Part shown: in pieces, positions 1 through 7,623 of the stretch | How positions within the stretch are numbered: position 1 is the first letter of the stretch | Layout of the letters: every line of letters starts with the position of its first letter | Source: Chloroflexota bacterium | GTDB lineage: Bacteria > Chloroflexota > UBA4733 | Assembly: GCA_025449435.1 (NCBI GenBank) | Contig: JANWJO010000203.1 | Location: 1 to 16,824 of the forward strand | Length of the DNA stretch: 16,824 nucleotides | Reading direction: 5' to 3' | Translations under genes and position numbers: made by a program | The notes under the pieces: generated by a model | The model's database searches: none | What the model was told of the DNA's origin: nothing | What the model saw: the letters and a program-made list of their open reading frames with translations, nothing else

Positions 1-87
1 CCCTTTGGGCGAGCACCCGGGGCATGCACCCAGCGCGGGGTCAACCTTCGCACCCGGCTCGATAGACCTGTGGGTAAAAGCATGAGC

Positions 88-105
88 GGGAGAAAGGGAA
101 CTCCC
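88..105 (-). terminator. Weak hairpin downstream of the PhnP-like gene
   Basis: GGGAG at 88-92 and CTCCC at 101-105 form a 5-bp inverted repeat with an 8-nt loop, lying 11 nt past the stop of the minus-strand hydrolase. On the minus strand a short T-run (CTTTT) follows about 6 nt after the stem. It could be a weak intrinsic terminator, but the stem is short and the T-run imperfect. The rest of positions 1-116 shows no gene that I can support. Confidence 0.22.
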
Positions 106-116
106 CCCAACCGCCA

Positions 117-953
117 TCACAACGTCAATAGCAACCCATCGTACGCCGGTAATACGCGATACGGCGCCAACAACGCCGTCAGCTCGTAATGCGGCGGGGT
201 CGCGTGATGCGAGAAGTGGTGTGCGTAACACTGGCTGGCCTCGGTGAGTAGGCCGCGCCGGCGCAATTCCTTGTGCGTCTCTCCACACGTCTTGATCGAC
301 ATGTGCCCGCCGATTTCTGGTGCTACTGCATCGTGGGTTCCGGTGGTTGCTTCGATGCACGCCGCGTTGAACACCTCACCCTTTTGGGCCAGGGCGTCGA
401 GCGCCTGCCAGGTTTCCGGCCAGAACGGGCCGGTGTCGTTGGCCCACAACAGTGTTTTGCCCGCCTTACGGATCACATAGAACAGCGGATCGATGGTCAT
501 GTCGTGGCGTGCTCGTAGTGCTGTCACGGTGTAGGGCCCAACGGAAAACGTCTCGAAGTCCTTCACCGGATGCAGCGTGACCTTGCGCTGCTTAAATGCT
601 TCCTGTGCTGCTACTGGGGCGAGGGACCTCTCGGAGCCAAACATATCCCACCAAGCGGGTTGGGTACCGAGGAACCCATCTTCGCGACACATGAAGTTGC
701 TTTCCAGCAAGTGATCGGAGTGGCTATGGGTTTGAAGTACCCACCGAACTTTGTCGAGCTCGAGTTGATAGGCAAAGGCAGCGGCCATAAGATCGGGGCC
801 CACGTCGATGAGCAACTCACCATCGATAAGGGCCGACGTACGCTTGCGCAGGTCTTTGCCACCGTTGGTGCGGGCGTACCGGCAATTTGAACACGAACAG
901 AACAGCGCCGGATATCCCTCCGCTGCGCCGGTACCAAGATAGCGAACCTGCAT
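117..953 (-). CDS. PhnP-like metallo-beta-lactamase-fold hydrolase
   Basis: This is a 278-residue soluble metallo-hydrolase. The metal-binding motif HSHSDHL is at residues 76-82, with further likely ligands H150, D173 (in NDTG), H217 (in GGHMS) and the final HHFSH near 245-249. An N-terminal C19-x-C21-x2-C24 cluster followed by R and A resembles the structural zinc site of PhnP-type phosphodiesterases. The family hydrolyses phosphodiester bonds, such as cyclic phosphoribosyl phosphates, but also includes proteins of other function. No phn genes lie nearby, so a phosphonate role is not supported and the substrate is unknown. The ATG start opens directly on the expected first beta strand (QVRYLGTGAAEG) and has a GGAAGGG-type ribosome site about 10 nt upstream. 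It appears monocistronic. Confidence 0.88.
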   Translation of the reverse strand: MQVRYLGTGAAEGYPALFCSCSNCRYARTNGGKDLRKRTSALIDGELLIDVGPDLMAAAFAYQLELDKVRWVLQTHSHSDHLLESNFMCREDGFLGTQPAWWDMFGSERSLAPVAAQEAFKQRKVTLHPVKDFETFSVGPYTVTALRARHDMTIDPLFYVIRKAGKTLLWANDTGPFWPETWQALDALAQKGEVFNAACIEATTGTHDAVAPEIGGHMSIKTCGETHKELRRRGLLTEASQCYAHHFSHHATPPHYELTALLAPYRVLPAYDGLLLTL

Positions 954-995
954 CCAACCGAACCCTTCCCGCGATTCAAACGCCGTCCAGGTTGG

Positions 996-1024
996 AGCAT
1001 ACTATTCACACCGCGCGGTTCACA
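996..1024 (-). promoter_or_regulatory. Possible promoter/operator upstream of the PhnP-like gene
   Basis: Read on the minus strand, TAGTAT (1004-999) and TATGCT (1001-996) are overlapping -10-like hexamers about 45 nt upstream of the hydrolase start. Just upstream, two copies of TTCACA (plus strand, 1005-1010 and 1019-1024) flank the palindrome CCGCGCGG (1011-1018). No good -35 hexamer is present, so the site could be an activator or repressor site rather than a simple sigma-70 promoter. This rests on pattern only. Confidence 0.22.
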
Positions 1025-1051
1025 GCAGTTCGCCCATGAACGGACGCGAAC

Positions 1052-1216
1052 TCAGAGGCCCGGCACGAGGAAGCGGAGCAAGCGCTGGCCGGGCCGCATT
1101 GAGGCGCGACAGCACTCACACGTGGTAACGCCGGCCTGCGAGTTGCCATACAGCCGCGCGCCACGCTGTAGCAACTGCGACCAACAGTGTTCACACGCCC
1201 AAACGATTCGGTCCAC
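1052..1216 (-). CDS. Possible 54-residue CxxC zinc-ribbon microprotein
   Basis: The reading frame starts at GTG (1216-1214), preceded at 8 nt by GGGAAGG (1231-1225), a good ribosome-binding site. An upstream GTG at 1240 lacks one. The product carries two cysteine pairs, C8-x2-C11 (CEHC) and C33-x-C35-C36 (CECC), spaced like a small zinc ribbon, with a basic C-terminus (RPGQRLLRFL). It has no recognisable family and no membrane segment. It lies between the PhnP-like gene (same strand) and the divergent small gene at 1480, in an otherwise empty stretch of about 525 bases (954-1479). A chance frame in G+C-rich DNA is a real alternative; the paired cysteines plus the ribosome site are the only support. 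Confidence 0.38.
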   Translation of the reverse strand: MDRIVWACEHCWSQLLQRGARLYGNSQAGVTTCECCRASMRPGQRLLRFLVPGL

Positions 1217-1444
1217 CCTTTTAACCTTCCCGCCAAGCACAAGGGACTTATGAAATCGATGTCGATAGTAGCAAAAACGTAGCGGGGGTTCAACCCACTA
1301 CGTGGGTGATCACAACCTACGGTAGGCAATTCGTCCGTGCCCTTTGGGCAACGTACGATGCCGTAGAGCGCGACGGCTCATCTGCCGGTAAGGATGTGCG
1401 CAAAATACACTCACCCAGCCAGGCTCCCCCTGCTTTCGATACGC

Positions 1445-1450
1445 TATGCT
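1445..1450 (+). promoter_or_regulatory. Possible -10 box for the small gene at 1480
   Basis: TATGCT matches four of six positions of the sigma-70 -10 consensus and lies 29 nt before the ATG of the 94-residue ORF. I see no convincing -35 hexamer 16-18 nt upstream. Confidence 0.22.
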
Positions 1451-1479
1451 CATACACGGAACAGCAAAGGTGAATCCTC

Positions 1480-1764
1480 ATGGCCGATATTGGTGGCGAG
1501 TTCACGCCGGAAGAACGGGCCGCTGCGGAAAAGGTCTTCGATGAATTGCTGCGCGCTGCCTCGCGGGAACAATATCGCCAACTGGTCGCTGCCAACGATC
1601 CCCGCTTGCATCAAGGGCCAGTGCGCGTGCCTCGCGACGAGGTTATGCGGCTGCGCGAACAGGCTGCGGAGATGGTGCGAGCGCGCCGGCACACTGCCGC
1701 GCCGCCGCCTCATGTGAGCAAACCGCGTCGCTGGCCGTGGCAACGGGGCCCGGCTGACCAGTGA
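1480..1764 (+). CDS. Small helical hypothetical protein, 94 aa
   Basis: I do not recognise a family. Residues 8-70 are rich in Ala, Glu and Arg in a pattern expected of amphipathic helices (EERAAAEKVFDELL, then a second helical stretch around DEVMRLREQAAEMVRARR). The last 25 residues are proline-rich and basic (KPRRWPWQRG), as in proteins that contact nucleic acid or membrane surfaces, but no function can be assigned. The ATG is preceded by AAAGGTG at a workable distance. An overlapping minus-strand ORF (1450-1743) lacks comparable start signals. It stands alone between a divergent stretch and murC, which begins 169 nt downstream. Confidence 0.55.
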   Translation: MADIGGEFTPEERAAAEKVFDELLRAASREQYRQLVAANDPRLHQGPVRVPRDEVMRLREQAAEMVRARRHTAAPPPHVSKPRRWPWQRGPADQ

Positions 1765-1782
1765 TGCGCACGCAGGGTAGAC

Positions 1783-1905
1783 CTCTCCCTAACCCCTCCC
1801 CACTGGGGCCGGGCTTGATATATAGGGATATTGAGTGCAACCCCACTCGCGTGCCCGGGTGCCCCCTGGGCGTACACTCGTCCCCGGTCCCCAGGGCGGG
1901 GAGCT
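1783..1905. repeat. Candidate dispersed non-coding repeat upstream of murC
   Basis: The gap between the small ORF and murC holds a pyrimidine tract (CTCTCCCTAACCCCTCCCC, 1783-1801), an A/T-rich island (TTGATATATAGGGATATTG, about 1815-1833) and G/C blocks in which CCCTGGG (1864-1870) can pair with CCCAGGG (1890-1896). This tract-plus-hairpin style, unlike the flanking coding DNA, resembles short interspersed repeats common in Chloroflexota intergenic DNA. Only one copy is present here, although GCACCCGGG followed by CA-GC recurs loosely near position 15 against the reverse complement of 1851-1860. It is a suggestion rather than an established repeat. Confidence 0.3.
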
Positions 1906-1933
1906 ACCACGACGGCAGGGGGATCGTGACTAG

Positions 1934-3304
1934 TTGAGTGAGAACATGGCGGGCCCAGTGCACTTCGTGGGCATCGGCGGGGTTGGGCAGCGCGCGACTG
2001 CCGAAGTGCTGATGGATCTGGGTGTTGCAGTGCAAGGTAGCGACGTCCAAGATTCGCCGGCGCTCGCCTCCCTGCGCTCGCTTGGTGCGCGCGTATTCTC
2101 GGGTCACGCCCAAGAACATCTGGGCGACGCGCGACTTGTGGTGGTGTCGGCTGCCGTGCCCGAAACCAATCTCGAGGTCCAAGCCGCACGCGCAGCAGGT
2201 GTGGAGGTGATCAAGAACGCAGAGCTGCTACGCCGCATCGGCGCCAACCGCACCACGCTCGCGATCGCTGGCACCCACGGCAAAACCACCACAACGAGCA
2301 TGCTGGCGCACATGCTCGTGGCTCTCGGTGAAGACCCAACGTTCGTCGTGGGCGGCGTGGTTCGCAACCTAAGGCGCAGCGGTAAGGCCGGGAAGGGCCG
2401 CTGGTTTGCTGTCGAAGCCGACGAGTACGACCGCCGATTCCTCTCACTGACGCCGTGGGCCGCCATCATCACCAACATGGAAATGGATCACATCGACTAC
2501 TTCGGCAGCGCCGCCGCGATGGAGCAAGCCTTTCGAGACTTTGCAGCCTCGGTTAACCCTCAAGGGGTGGTGGTGCTGTGTGCCGATGACCCTGGTGCCA
2601 GCTCACTGAAGACAGCGACGATATGTAGTCACGTCATCGAGTACGGCATCGAGAACGGCGGTTGGCGCGCGACGGCAGTATCGCTGACCGAAGACCACAC
2701 GGCGTTTCGCCTTGAGCATGCCGGCGCGGCGGTCGCCACCTGCCGCTTGCTCGTCCCTGGCAGGCACAACGTGCTCAACGCGACCGCATGTTTGGCGCTC
2801 ATAGCAGCGATGGGCCTCGACGTGCCACGGGCTGCCGAGGCGCTCGGCACCTTCCGGGGGGCAGGTCGCCGGTTCGACCTCATTGGGCAGGCTGGCGGGG
2901 TGGATATCCTGACCGATTATGGCCACTTGCCTGCCGAAGTTCGGGCCACCTTGCAAGCAGCCAGCCAACGGTACCCGCACCGGCGCCTACAAGTGGCCTT
3001 TCAGCCGCACACCTATGCGCGCACGGCGCTACTCATGGACGAATTTGTGACGGCACTACGGCCAGCAGCACCGCTGCGCATCGTGGGGGCCTATGTCCCG
3101 CCCGGGCGAGAGCAGCTCAGCCACGACGCAGAAACACGCGAACTTGCGAACCGGCTCGCTGTGCCCTACATCGCCGGGCGTGCCGCGTTGGTTAACGACC
3201 TGCTACCAACGCTTCAGCCAGATGACGTAGTGGTGCTCATGGGGGCCGGTGATATCTACCTGGCGGCCGAACCGTTGCTCGACGCGTTGCGCAATCGCCC
3301 ATGA
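1934..3304 (+). CDS. murC: UDP-N-acetylmuramate--L-alanine ligase (MurC)
   Basis: This cytoplasmic Mur ligase adds L-alanine to UDP-MurNAc using ATP, the first peptide step of peptidoglycan synthesis. The N-terminal Rossmann motif HFVGIGGVG is at residues 10-18, the ATP P-loop GTHGKTTT at 113-120, and EADEYD at 161-166. PGRHN with the following NATACLAL is near 275-289, GAGRRFD is near 309-315, and the C-terminal domain carries QPHTYART and MGAGDI. Length (456 aa) is normal. The start is either TTG at 1934, about 11 nt after AGGGGGA, or ATG at 1946; I prefer 1934 for its ribosome site. The usual DDYGHHP motif of domain 3 reads TDYGHLP (327-333), an unusual double change. It overlaps murB by 4 nt (ATGA), implying coupled translation. 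Confidence 0.95.
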   Translation: MSENMAGPVHFVGIGGVGQRATAEVLMDLGVAVQGSDVQDSPALASLRSLGARVFSGHAQEHLGDARLVVVSAAVPETNLEVQAARAAGVEVIKNAELLRRIGANRTTLAIAGTHGKTTTTSMLAHMLVALGEDPTFVVGGVVRNLRRSGKAGKGRWFAVEADEYDRRFLSLTPWAAIITNMEMDHIDYFGSAAAMEQAFRDFAASVNPQGVVVLCADDPGASSLKTATICSHVIEYGIENGGWRATAVSLTEDHTAFRLEHAGAAVATCRLLVPGRHNVLNATACLALIAAMGLDVPRAAEALGTFRGAGRRFDLIGQAGGVDILTDYGHLPAEVRATLQAASQRYPHRRLQVAFQPHTYARTALLMDEFVTALRPAAPLRIVGAYVPPGREQLSHDAETRELANRLAVPYIAGRAALVNDLLPTLQPDDVVVLMGAGDIYLAAEPLLDALRNRP

Positions 3305-4356
3305 CCACTTGGGATAGTGCCGAACTGTCGCGACACTTCGGGCAGCGCCTCCGCCACAACGAACCCATGGCGGACCACTGCACCATGCGCGTCGGTGGCC
3401 CGGCCGACCTGTTTGTGGTGGCGCACACCTCCCAAGAACTAGAGCTTGCCGTTGCGGCGGCGGGGCGAGCGGGCATCCCGCTGCGGGTGATCGGCAGCGG
3501 CGCAAATATCCTGGTCGCGGATGCCGGTGTGCGCGGCTTGGTGGTGCGCAACGTCAGCCGCCAGTTCGTGATGGAAGTCGACGCACAATCCGTAACGGTC
3601 GACGCCGGCATGGCCTGGCCCGTCCTGGCGCGCCGCACTGCCAAGGCCGGCCTGCAAGGGCTCGAGTGGGGATGCGGCGTACCCGGCACGGTCGGCGGCA
3701 CGATCACCAATAACGCAGGCTGCTATGGCAGCTGCACTGCGGATGCTCTCGTTTCGGTCGATACGATCTCCCTGGCCGGCACCCGGCGCGCACATCGGGC
3801 TAACACGTTGCCATTCGCGTATCGATCGAGTCCGTTTAAGGCCCGGGCCGACGGTACGGCCGGCCTGGCAGAGTACGTTTTGCGTGCGACGTTCCAACTG
3901 CGAGTAGGCGTACCGGACCAGTTGTTGCATCAAGTCACCGAGTGGCTCGCGCACCGAGCGGCGACGCAACCACTCGACCTGCCAAGCGCGGGTTCGTTCT
4001 TCAAAAACCCACCGGGGGACTTTGCAGGCCGGCTGATTGAATTCGTAGGGATGAAGGGGCACCGTATTGGCGGTGCGGCTACGTCGGAAAAGCACGCCAA
4101 CTTCTTTGTGAATCGCGGCGGTGCCAGCGCTCACGACGTGTACCAACTGGCAGTACGTATTCGCGAGGAGGTATACCGGCACACGGGCACATGGCTAGAG
4201 CGAGAGGTAGAGATCGTTGGCGCGTGGGAGCCTTCCGTCTTCAACACTGAACGGACAACCCCGCACTCCGCGGCTGGCTGGGGCAACGCCGCGACGGCAA
4301 CCGCAGTGGTACCGGCACATCGCCTGGCGCGAGATGGCAGGCACGCGCCGGAGTGA
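3301..4356 (+). CDS. murB: UDP-N-acetylenolpyruvoylglucosamine reductase (MurB)
   Basis: This FAD enzyme uses NADPH to reduce UDP-GlcNAc-enolpyruvate to UDP-MurNAc, the substrate of MurC. The FAD-binding motif GSGANILVAD is at residues 65-74 and GVPGTVGGTITNNAG at 126-140. The likely active-site residues are R175 (AYRSSPFK), S232 (GSFFKNP) and a C-terminal Glu near 302 (LEREVEIVG). SEKHANFFVN is at 262-271. All match the family. The ATG overlaps the murC stop by 4 nt. The conserved fold ends near residue 308; about 43 further residues, rich in Ala, Thr and Arg, form a tail with no family match. The DNA encoding this tail overlaps the start region of ftsQ, so it may survive because of coding constraint on the other frame. 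Confidence 0.95.
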   Translation: MTTWDSAELSRHFGQRLRHNEPMADHCTMRVGGPADLFVVAHTSQELELAVAAAGRAGIPLRVIGSGANILVADAGVRGLVVRNVSRQFVMEVDAQSVTVDAGMAWPVLARRTAKAGLQGLEWGCGVPGTVGGTITNNAGCYGSCTADALVSVDTISLAGTRRAHRANTLPFAYRSSPFKARADGTAGLAEYVLRATFQLRVGVPDQLLHQVTEWLAHRAATQPLDLPSAGSFFKNPPGDFAGRLIEFVGMKGHRIGGAATSEKHANFFVNRGGASAHDVYQLAVRIREEVYRHTGTWLEREVEIVGAWEPSVFNTERTTPHSAAGWGNAATATAVVPAHRLARDGRHAPE

Positions 4357-5038
4357 CGTGCTGTGGCTGCGTGATCGCCTACTGCCGTGCCTGATTCTCG
4401 GTGCGCTCGCCGTCACAATCAGCCTGTGTTTGCGTTCGTCCTATTTTTTGGTCCGTACGGTGCAGGTGACCGGCGTCACGGGGCAGGTAGCGGCAGCAGT
4501 GGCGATCAAGGCTGGCATCGCCGACCAAAACGTGTTCGCGCTCAACCCGGCGCGGATTCAGCACAACGTTGTCACAGTGCCAGAGATCGAGTCGGCCACC
4601 ATTCAGTTACAACTGCCGAACTCGCTGGCGATTCACGTGCAACCGTATGTGCCAGTCGCTGTCTGGCAAGTGGCTGACAAGTCGTATTTGGTGACGGGCA
4701 ATGGCTTCGTAATCGTGCCCGGCTCCGACGCCAAGCTGACGCTCATAATCGACCAGACCGCCAAGACACTGCAGCACGGCGACCTGGTGTCCGTGCAGGC
4801 GTTGCAAGCGGTGGTAGCGTTGCGGCCGGTCCTCGCTGACCTTGGGCTGCAACCGCTGAGTTACACGATCGATGCGCCGCGGTCGCTCGCGGTGCGTTTG
4901 GCCGGCGGCGCCACCGTGGAGTTCGATACGGCTGGCGACCTGCAACGCCAGGCGAATACGCTGGCAGCCTTCCTCCGGCTCAAGACGCCCTTCCAGCTCG
5001 TCGACCTGCGGCCGGGCGACACGCCGTACTGGCGCTAG
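4217..5038 (+). CDS. ftsQ: Cell division protein FtsQ
   Basis: This is a single-pass inner-membrane divisome protein linking septal peptidoglycan synthases to the Z-ring. The order is a basic, proline-rich cytoplasmic N-terminus, a membrane segment around LPCLILGALAVTISLCL (residues 55-71), then a POTRA domain starting SSYFLVRTVQVTGV (74-87) and an FtsQ-type beta domain. It ends in PYWR. Two starts are possible: TTG at 4217, 9 nt after AGAGG, giving a 140-nt overlap with murB and a 39-residue longer tail; or ATG at 4334, a 23-nt overlap with a poor ribosome site. I chose 4217 for the ribosome site and because long basic tails are common in FtsQ, with moderate certainty. No ftsA or ftsZ follows. 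Confidence 0.85.
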   Translation: MARGSLPSSTLNGQPRTPRLAGATPRRQPQWYRHIAWREMAGTRRSDVLWLRDRLLPCLILGALAVTISLCLRSSYFLVRTVQVTGVTGQVAAAVAIKAGIADQNVFALNPARIQHNVVTVPEIESATIQLQLPNSLAIHVQPYVPVAVWQVADKSYLVTGNGFVIVPGSDAKLTLIIDQTAKTLQHGDLVSVQALQAVVALRPVLADLGLQPLSYTIDAPRSLAVRLAGGATVEFDTAGDLQRQANTLAAFLRLKTPFQLVDLRPGDTPYWR

Positions 5039-5125
5039 GCTGACGGTGCGAGGGACCCATGCGCAACGGTACTAACGCTATTCACCTACGACCGACCTGG
5101 CGGCACAGCACACGCAGGCTGGTTG

Positions 5126-5155
5126 TTCGATGCCAGGTGACCGGGGTGTTAGACT
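5126..5155 (+). promoter_or_regulatory. Possible promoter for the UPF0173-like/pyrG pair
   Basis: TAGACT (5150-5155) matches four of six -10 positions and follows a TG-containing stretch (GGGTGT). TTCGAT (5126-5131) lies 18 nt upstream but is a poor -35. It sits in the 183-nt gap after ftsQ, about 67 nt before the hydrolase GTG. The gap otherwise shows no gene. Confidence 0.25.
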
Positions 5156-5211
5156 GCTGTGGCAAGCGACCAACGGCAGGGTACCGCCGTGCTGGCGTAC
5201 CTGCCGCTAGC

Positions 5212-5216
5212 AGGAG
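5212..5216 (+). promoter_or_regulatory. Ribosome-binding site fixing the UPF0173-like start
   Basis: AGGAG sits 5 nt before the GTG at 5222. It decides for this start over upstream in-frame codons (first at 5159), which would add 21 residues without family resemblance. Confidence 0.65.
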
Positions 5217-5221
5217 CTGCA

Positions 5222-5899
5222 GTGGAAATTACCTGGTTCGGGCATTCTTGTTTCCGCTTGCGCGGTAAAGACGCGACGGTTCTGATGGATCCTCCGACCG
5301 CGACGCCGGGCAAGCAGATTCCTCCGCAGATGCCCAACGTGGTCACGATCAGTCACGATCACCCTGGCCACAACGATCGAGCACGCTACCAGCGAACCTG
5401 CCCAGTTATCGATGGGCCGGGCGAATACGAAGTTGCTGGTGTGTTCGTACAGGGGATCCGCACGTATCACGACGGATCCAACGGCGCCCAGCGAGGCAAG
5501 AACGTCGCCTACTCGATCACCATTGACGATATTACGGTGTGCCACCTGGGCGACCTGGGGCACCCCCTCTCAGCCGACCAACGCGAGCATCTGGGAACGG
5601 TACATGTGCTGTTGGTACCAGTGGGCGGGTATTCCACGATTAGCGCGTCCCAGGCGGCCGAGGTTGTCAATGCGATCACGCCCCGGCCCAAGTATGTCAT
5701 CCCTATGCACTATCGCGATGACACCGCCGAGTCAGCCAACCTCGCGCCCGTCGAGCAGTTTTTGAAGGAAATGGGCAAGCTGGATACGGCTCCTCAGCCC
5801 AAGCTGACCATCACCAAGTCCGGTTTTCCCACCGAAGATCAAGCGGCGACGCAAGTGGTGATTTTGGAGCCCGGAAGTGCACGGGGAGGAACACGATGA
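5222..5899 (+). CDS. UPF0173/UlaG-like metallo-hydrolase-fold protein
   Basis: This 225-residue protein belongs to the COG2220 branch of the metallo-beta-lactamase fold: an N-terminal [21 protein letters not shown] at 65-71, CHLGDLGH at 107-114 and PMHYR at 161-165. The branch includes UlaG-type lactonases and many proteins of unknown substrate. The metal motif reads H45-D-H-P-G49-H50, so the Asp of the canonical HxHxDH is Gly. Either this subfamily binds one metal or it is not a hydrolase. GTG at 5222 is chosen because AGGAG lies 5 nt upstream and the protein then starts on the first strand. Its stop overlaps the pyrG ATG by 4 nt (ATGA), so expression is probably coupled to CTP synthase, but no shared pathway is known to me. 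Confidence 0.85.
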   Translation: MEITWFGHSCFRLRGKDATVLMDPPTATPGKQIPPQMPNVVTISHDHPGHNDRARYQRTCPVIDGPGEYEVAGVFVQGIRTYHDGSNGAQRGKNVAYSITIDDITVCHLGDLGHPLSADQREHLGTVHVLLVPVGGYSTISASQAAEVVNAITPRPKYVIPMHYRDDTAESANLAPVEQFLKEMGKLDTAPQPKLTITKSGFPTEDQAATQVVILEPGSARGGTR

Positions 5900-7551
5900 C
5901 CAAGTTCATTTTTGTGACCGGCGGAGTGGTTTCCTCAGTTGGCAAAGGCATCGCCGTCGCGGCCATCGGCCGGCTGATGAAGAGCCGGGGACTCAAGGTG
6001 TCCATGCAGAAGCTAGATCCTTATATCAACGTCGACCCGGGGACCATGAGCCCTTATCAGCACGGTGAAGTGTTTGTGACCGATGACGGCGCGGAGACCG
6101 ACCTCGACCTGGGCCACTATGAGCGCTTCACCAGCGAGAACGTGTCGAAGCTCAGCAATGTCACCAGCGGTCAAGTGTACGCATCGGTCATTCAGCGCGA
6201 GCGCCACGGCGACTATTTAGGTGGCACGATTCAGGTGATTCCCCATATCACCAACGAGATCAAAGAACGGCTAAAGCTCGCCGCTAAACGCAGCAGTGCA
6301 CAGGTGGCCATCGTGGAGGTGGGCGGCACCGTTGGCGATATCGAGTCCCTGGCGTTCCTCGAAGCCATCCGCCAGATGCGCAAGGATGTCGGCCGGGACC
6401 ACGTGTTCTACATCCACGTGACCTTAGTGCCGTTGATCGGCGCGACTGGTGAGCTTAAGACCAAGCCCACCCAGCACTCGGTGAACGAGTTACGCCGCAG
6501 CGGCATCCAGCCCGACGTCATCCTGTGCCGGTCTGACCAGCCGCTCACCGAAGAGGTGCGGGAAAAGGTGGCGCTGTTCTGCGACGTTGAGCCCCAAGCC
6601 GTCGTGTCGATGCCGACGTTGCCCACGATTTATGAGGTTCCGCTCCTGCTGGAAGCGCATGGCTTGGGCGACTACATCGTGAGCCAGCTCGGCTTGCCGC
6701 ACGCGACGCCGGATATCAGCGCTTGGGCAGCGATGGTGGGCCGTATCAAGCATCCGCACCAGCCAGTGAACATTGCCTTGGTAGGCAAGTACACGGTACT
6801 GCACGACGCCTACCTGTCGGTGGTCGAGGCGCTCAAGCATGGGGCGCTCGCCAATGATGCTGAGCTCAACCTCCGCTGGATCGACTCGGAAAAGCTCGAA
6901 CACGAAGATGTCAACGAACGGCTCGCCGGCGTTGACGGCGTGGTGGTGCCTGGCGGGTTTGGGTACCGCGGCGTCGAAGGCAAGATTGCCGCGGCGCATT
7001 GGGCGCGGGTAAACAACGTTCCCTTTCTTGGCTTGTGCTTAGGGTTGCAATGCGCCGTCATCGACGTGGTGCGCTCGGCTATGGGATCGCGGCTGGCCAA
7101 CAGTAGCGAGTTTGACGAGCATACGCCCTACCCAGTGATTGACCTGCTACCTGAGCAACACGGTGTGGCCGACAAGGGTGGCACGATGCGCTTAGGCTTA
7201 TGGCCGTGCAGGCTCAAACCTGGCAGCCGCGCACTCGCCGCGTACAAAGAGAACGTCATCTTTGAACGGCATCGCCACCGCTGGGAAGTGAACAATGAGT
7301 ACCGATCGTTGCTCGAGGAGAATGGTGCCGTTTTCAGCGGCCTATCGCCGGATGGGCGCTTGGTCGAGATCATTGAGTTAAGCAACCACCCGTGGTTTGT
7401 CGGCACACAGTTTCACCCTGAGTTCCGGTCACGCCCAGACGATCCACACCCATTGTTCCGGGACTTTATCACCGCCAGTAAGGCCCATCGGGACCGTCTG
7501 CCAACAGCTATCGAGGTCGAAGTGCCGGCCGCGGTGAGTGTGGCGGGTTAG
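5896..7551 (+). CDS. pyrG: CTP synthase
   Basis: This cytoplasmic enzyme converts UTP to CTP with ATP and glutamine, the last step of de novo CTP synthesis. The synthetase domain begins with the P-loop-like [12 protein letters not shown] (7-18), includes [19 protein letters not shown] (40-58) and [12 protein letters not shown] (140-151), and the UTP site region KTKPTQHSV (189-197). A class I glutamine amidotransferase domain follows, with C381 in GLCLGLQ and H507/E509 in FHPEF. At 551 residues it is near the family length (about 545) and has no missing key residue. The ATG has a strong GGGGAGGA ribosome site and overlaps the preceding hydrolase stop. No terminator is visible in the 72-nt gap before priA. 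Confidence 0.98.
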   Translation: MTKFIFVTGGVVSSVGKGIAVAAIGRLMKSRGLKVSMQKLDPYINVDPGTMSPYQHGEVFVTDDGAETDLDLGHYERFTSENVSKLSNVTSGQVYASVIQRERHGDYLGGTIQVIPHITNEIKERLKLAAKRSSAQVAIVEVGGTVGDIESLAFLEAIRQMRKDVGRDHVFYIHVTLVPLIGATGELKTKPTQHSVNELRRSGIQPDVILCRSDQPLTEEVREKVALFCDVEPQAVVSMPTLPTIYEVPLLLEAHGLGDYIVSQLGLPHATPDISAWAAMVGRIKHPHQPVNIALVGKYTVLHDAYLSVVEALKHGALANDAELNLRWIDSEKLEHEDVNERLAGVDGVVVPGGFGYRGVEGKIAAAHWARVNNVPFLGLCLGLQCAVIDVVRSAMGSRLANSSEFDEHTPYPVIDLLPEQHGVADKGGTMRLGLWPCRLKPGSRALAAYKENVIFERHRHRWEVNNEYRSLLEENGAVFSGLSPDGRLVEIIELSNHPWFVGTQFHPEFRSRPDDPHPLFRDFITASKAHRDRLPTAIEVEVPAAVSVAG

Positions 7552-7623
7552 CGTTTACACTCACCACACGGTTGGGTCACTCTGAATGATCAGCGTTATG
7601 TCACGTCGCGACCCGTTCGCTCC

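Noticed and set aside
117..953. Assigning the first gene as phnP
   Set aside because: The fold and zinc motifs fit PhnP-like proteins, but no phosphonate genes are nearby and the fold is shared by enzymes with other substrates.
1330..1350. Short hairpin TGCCCTTTGGGCA considered as a terminator or tRNA-like piece
   Set aside because: Only a 5-bp stem, no T-run, and no tRNA arms nearby.
1710..2189. 159-residue minus-strand ORF across the murC upstream region
   Set aside because: It overlaps the conserved MurC N-terminus and is rich in Arg, Pro and Ala as expected of a non-coding frame.
3439..4182. 247-residue minus-strand ORF opposite murB
   Set aside because: It lies wholly inside a clearly conserved murB, has no family motif, and is a typical shadow frame of G+C-rich DNA.
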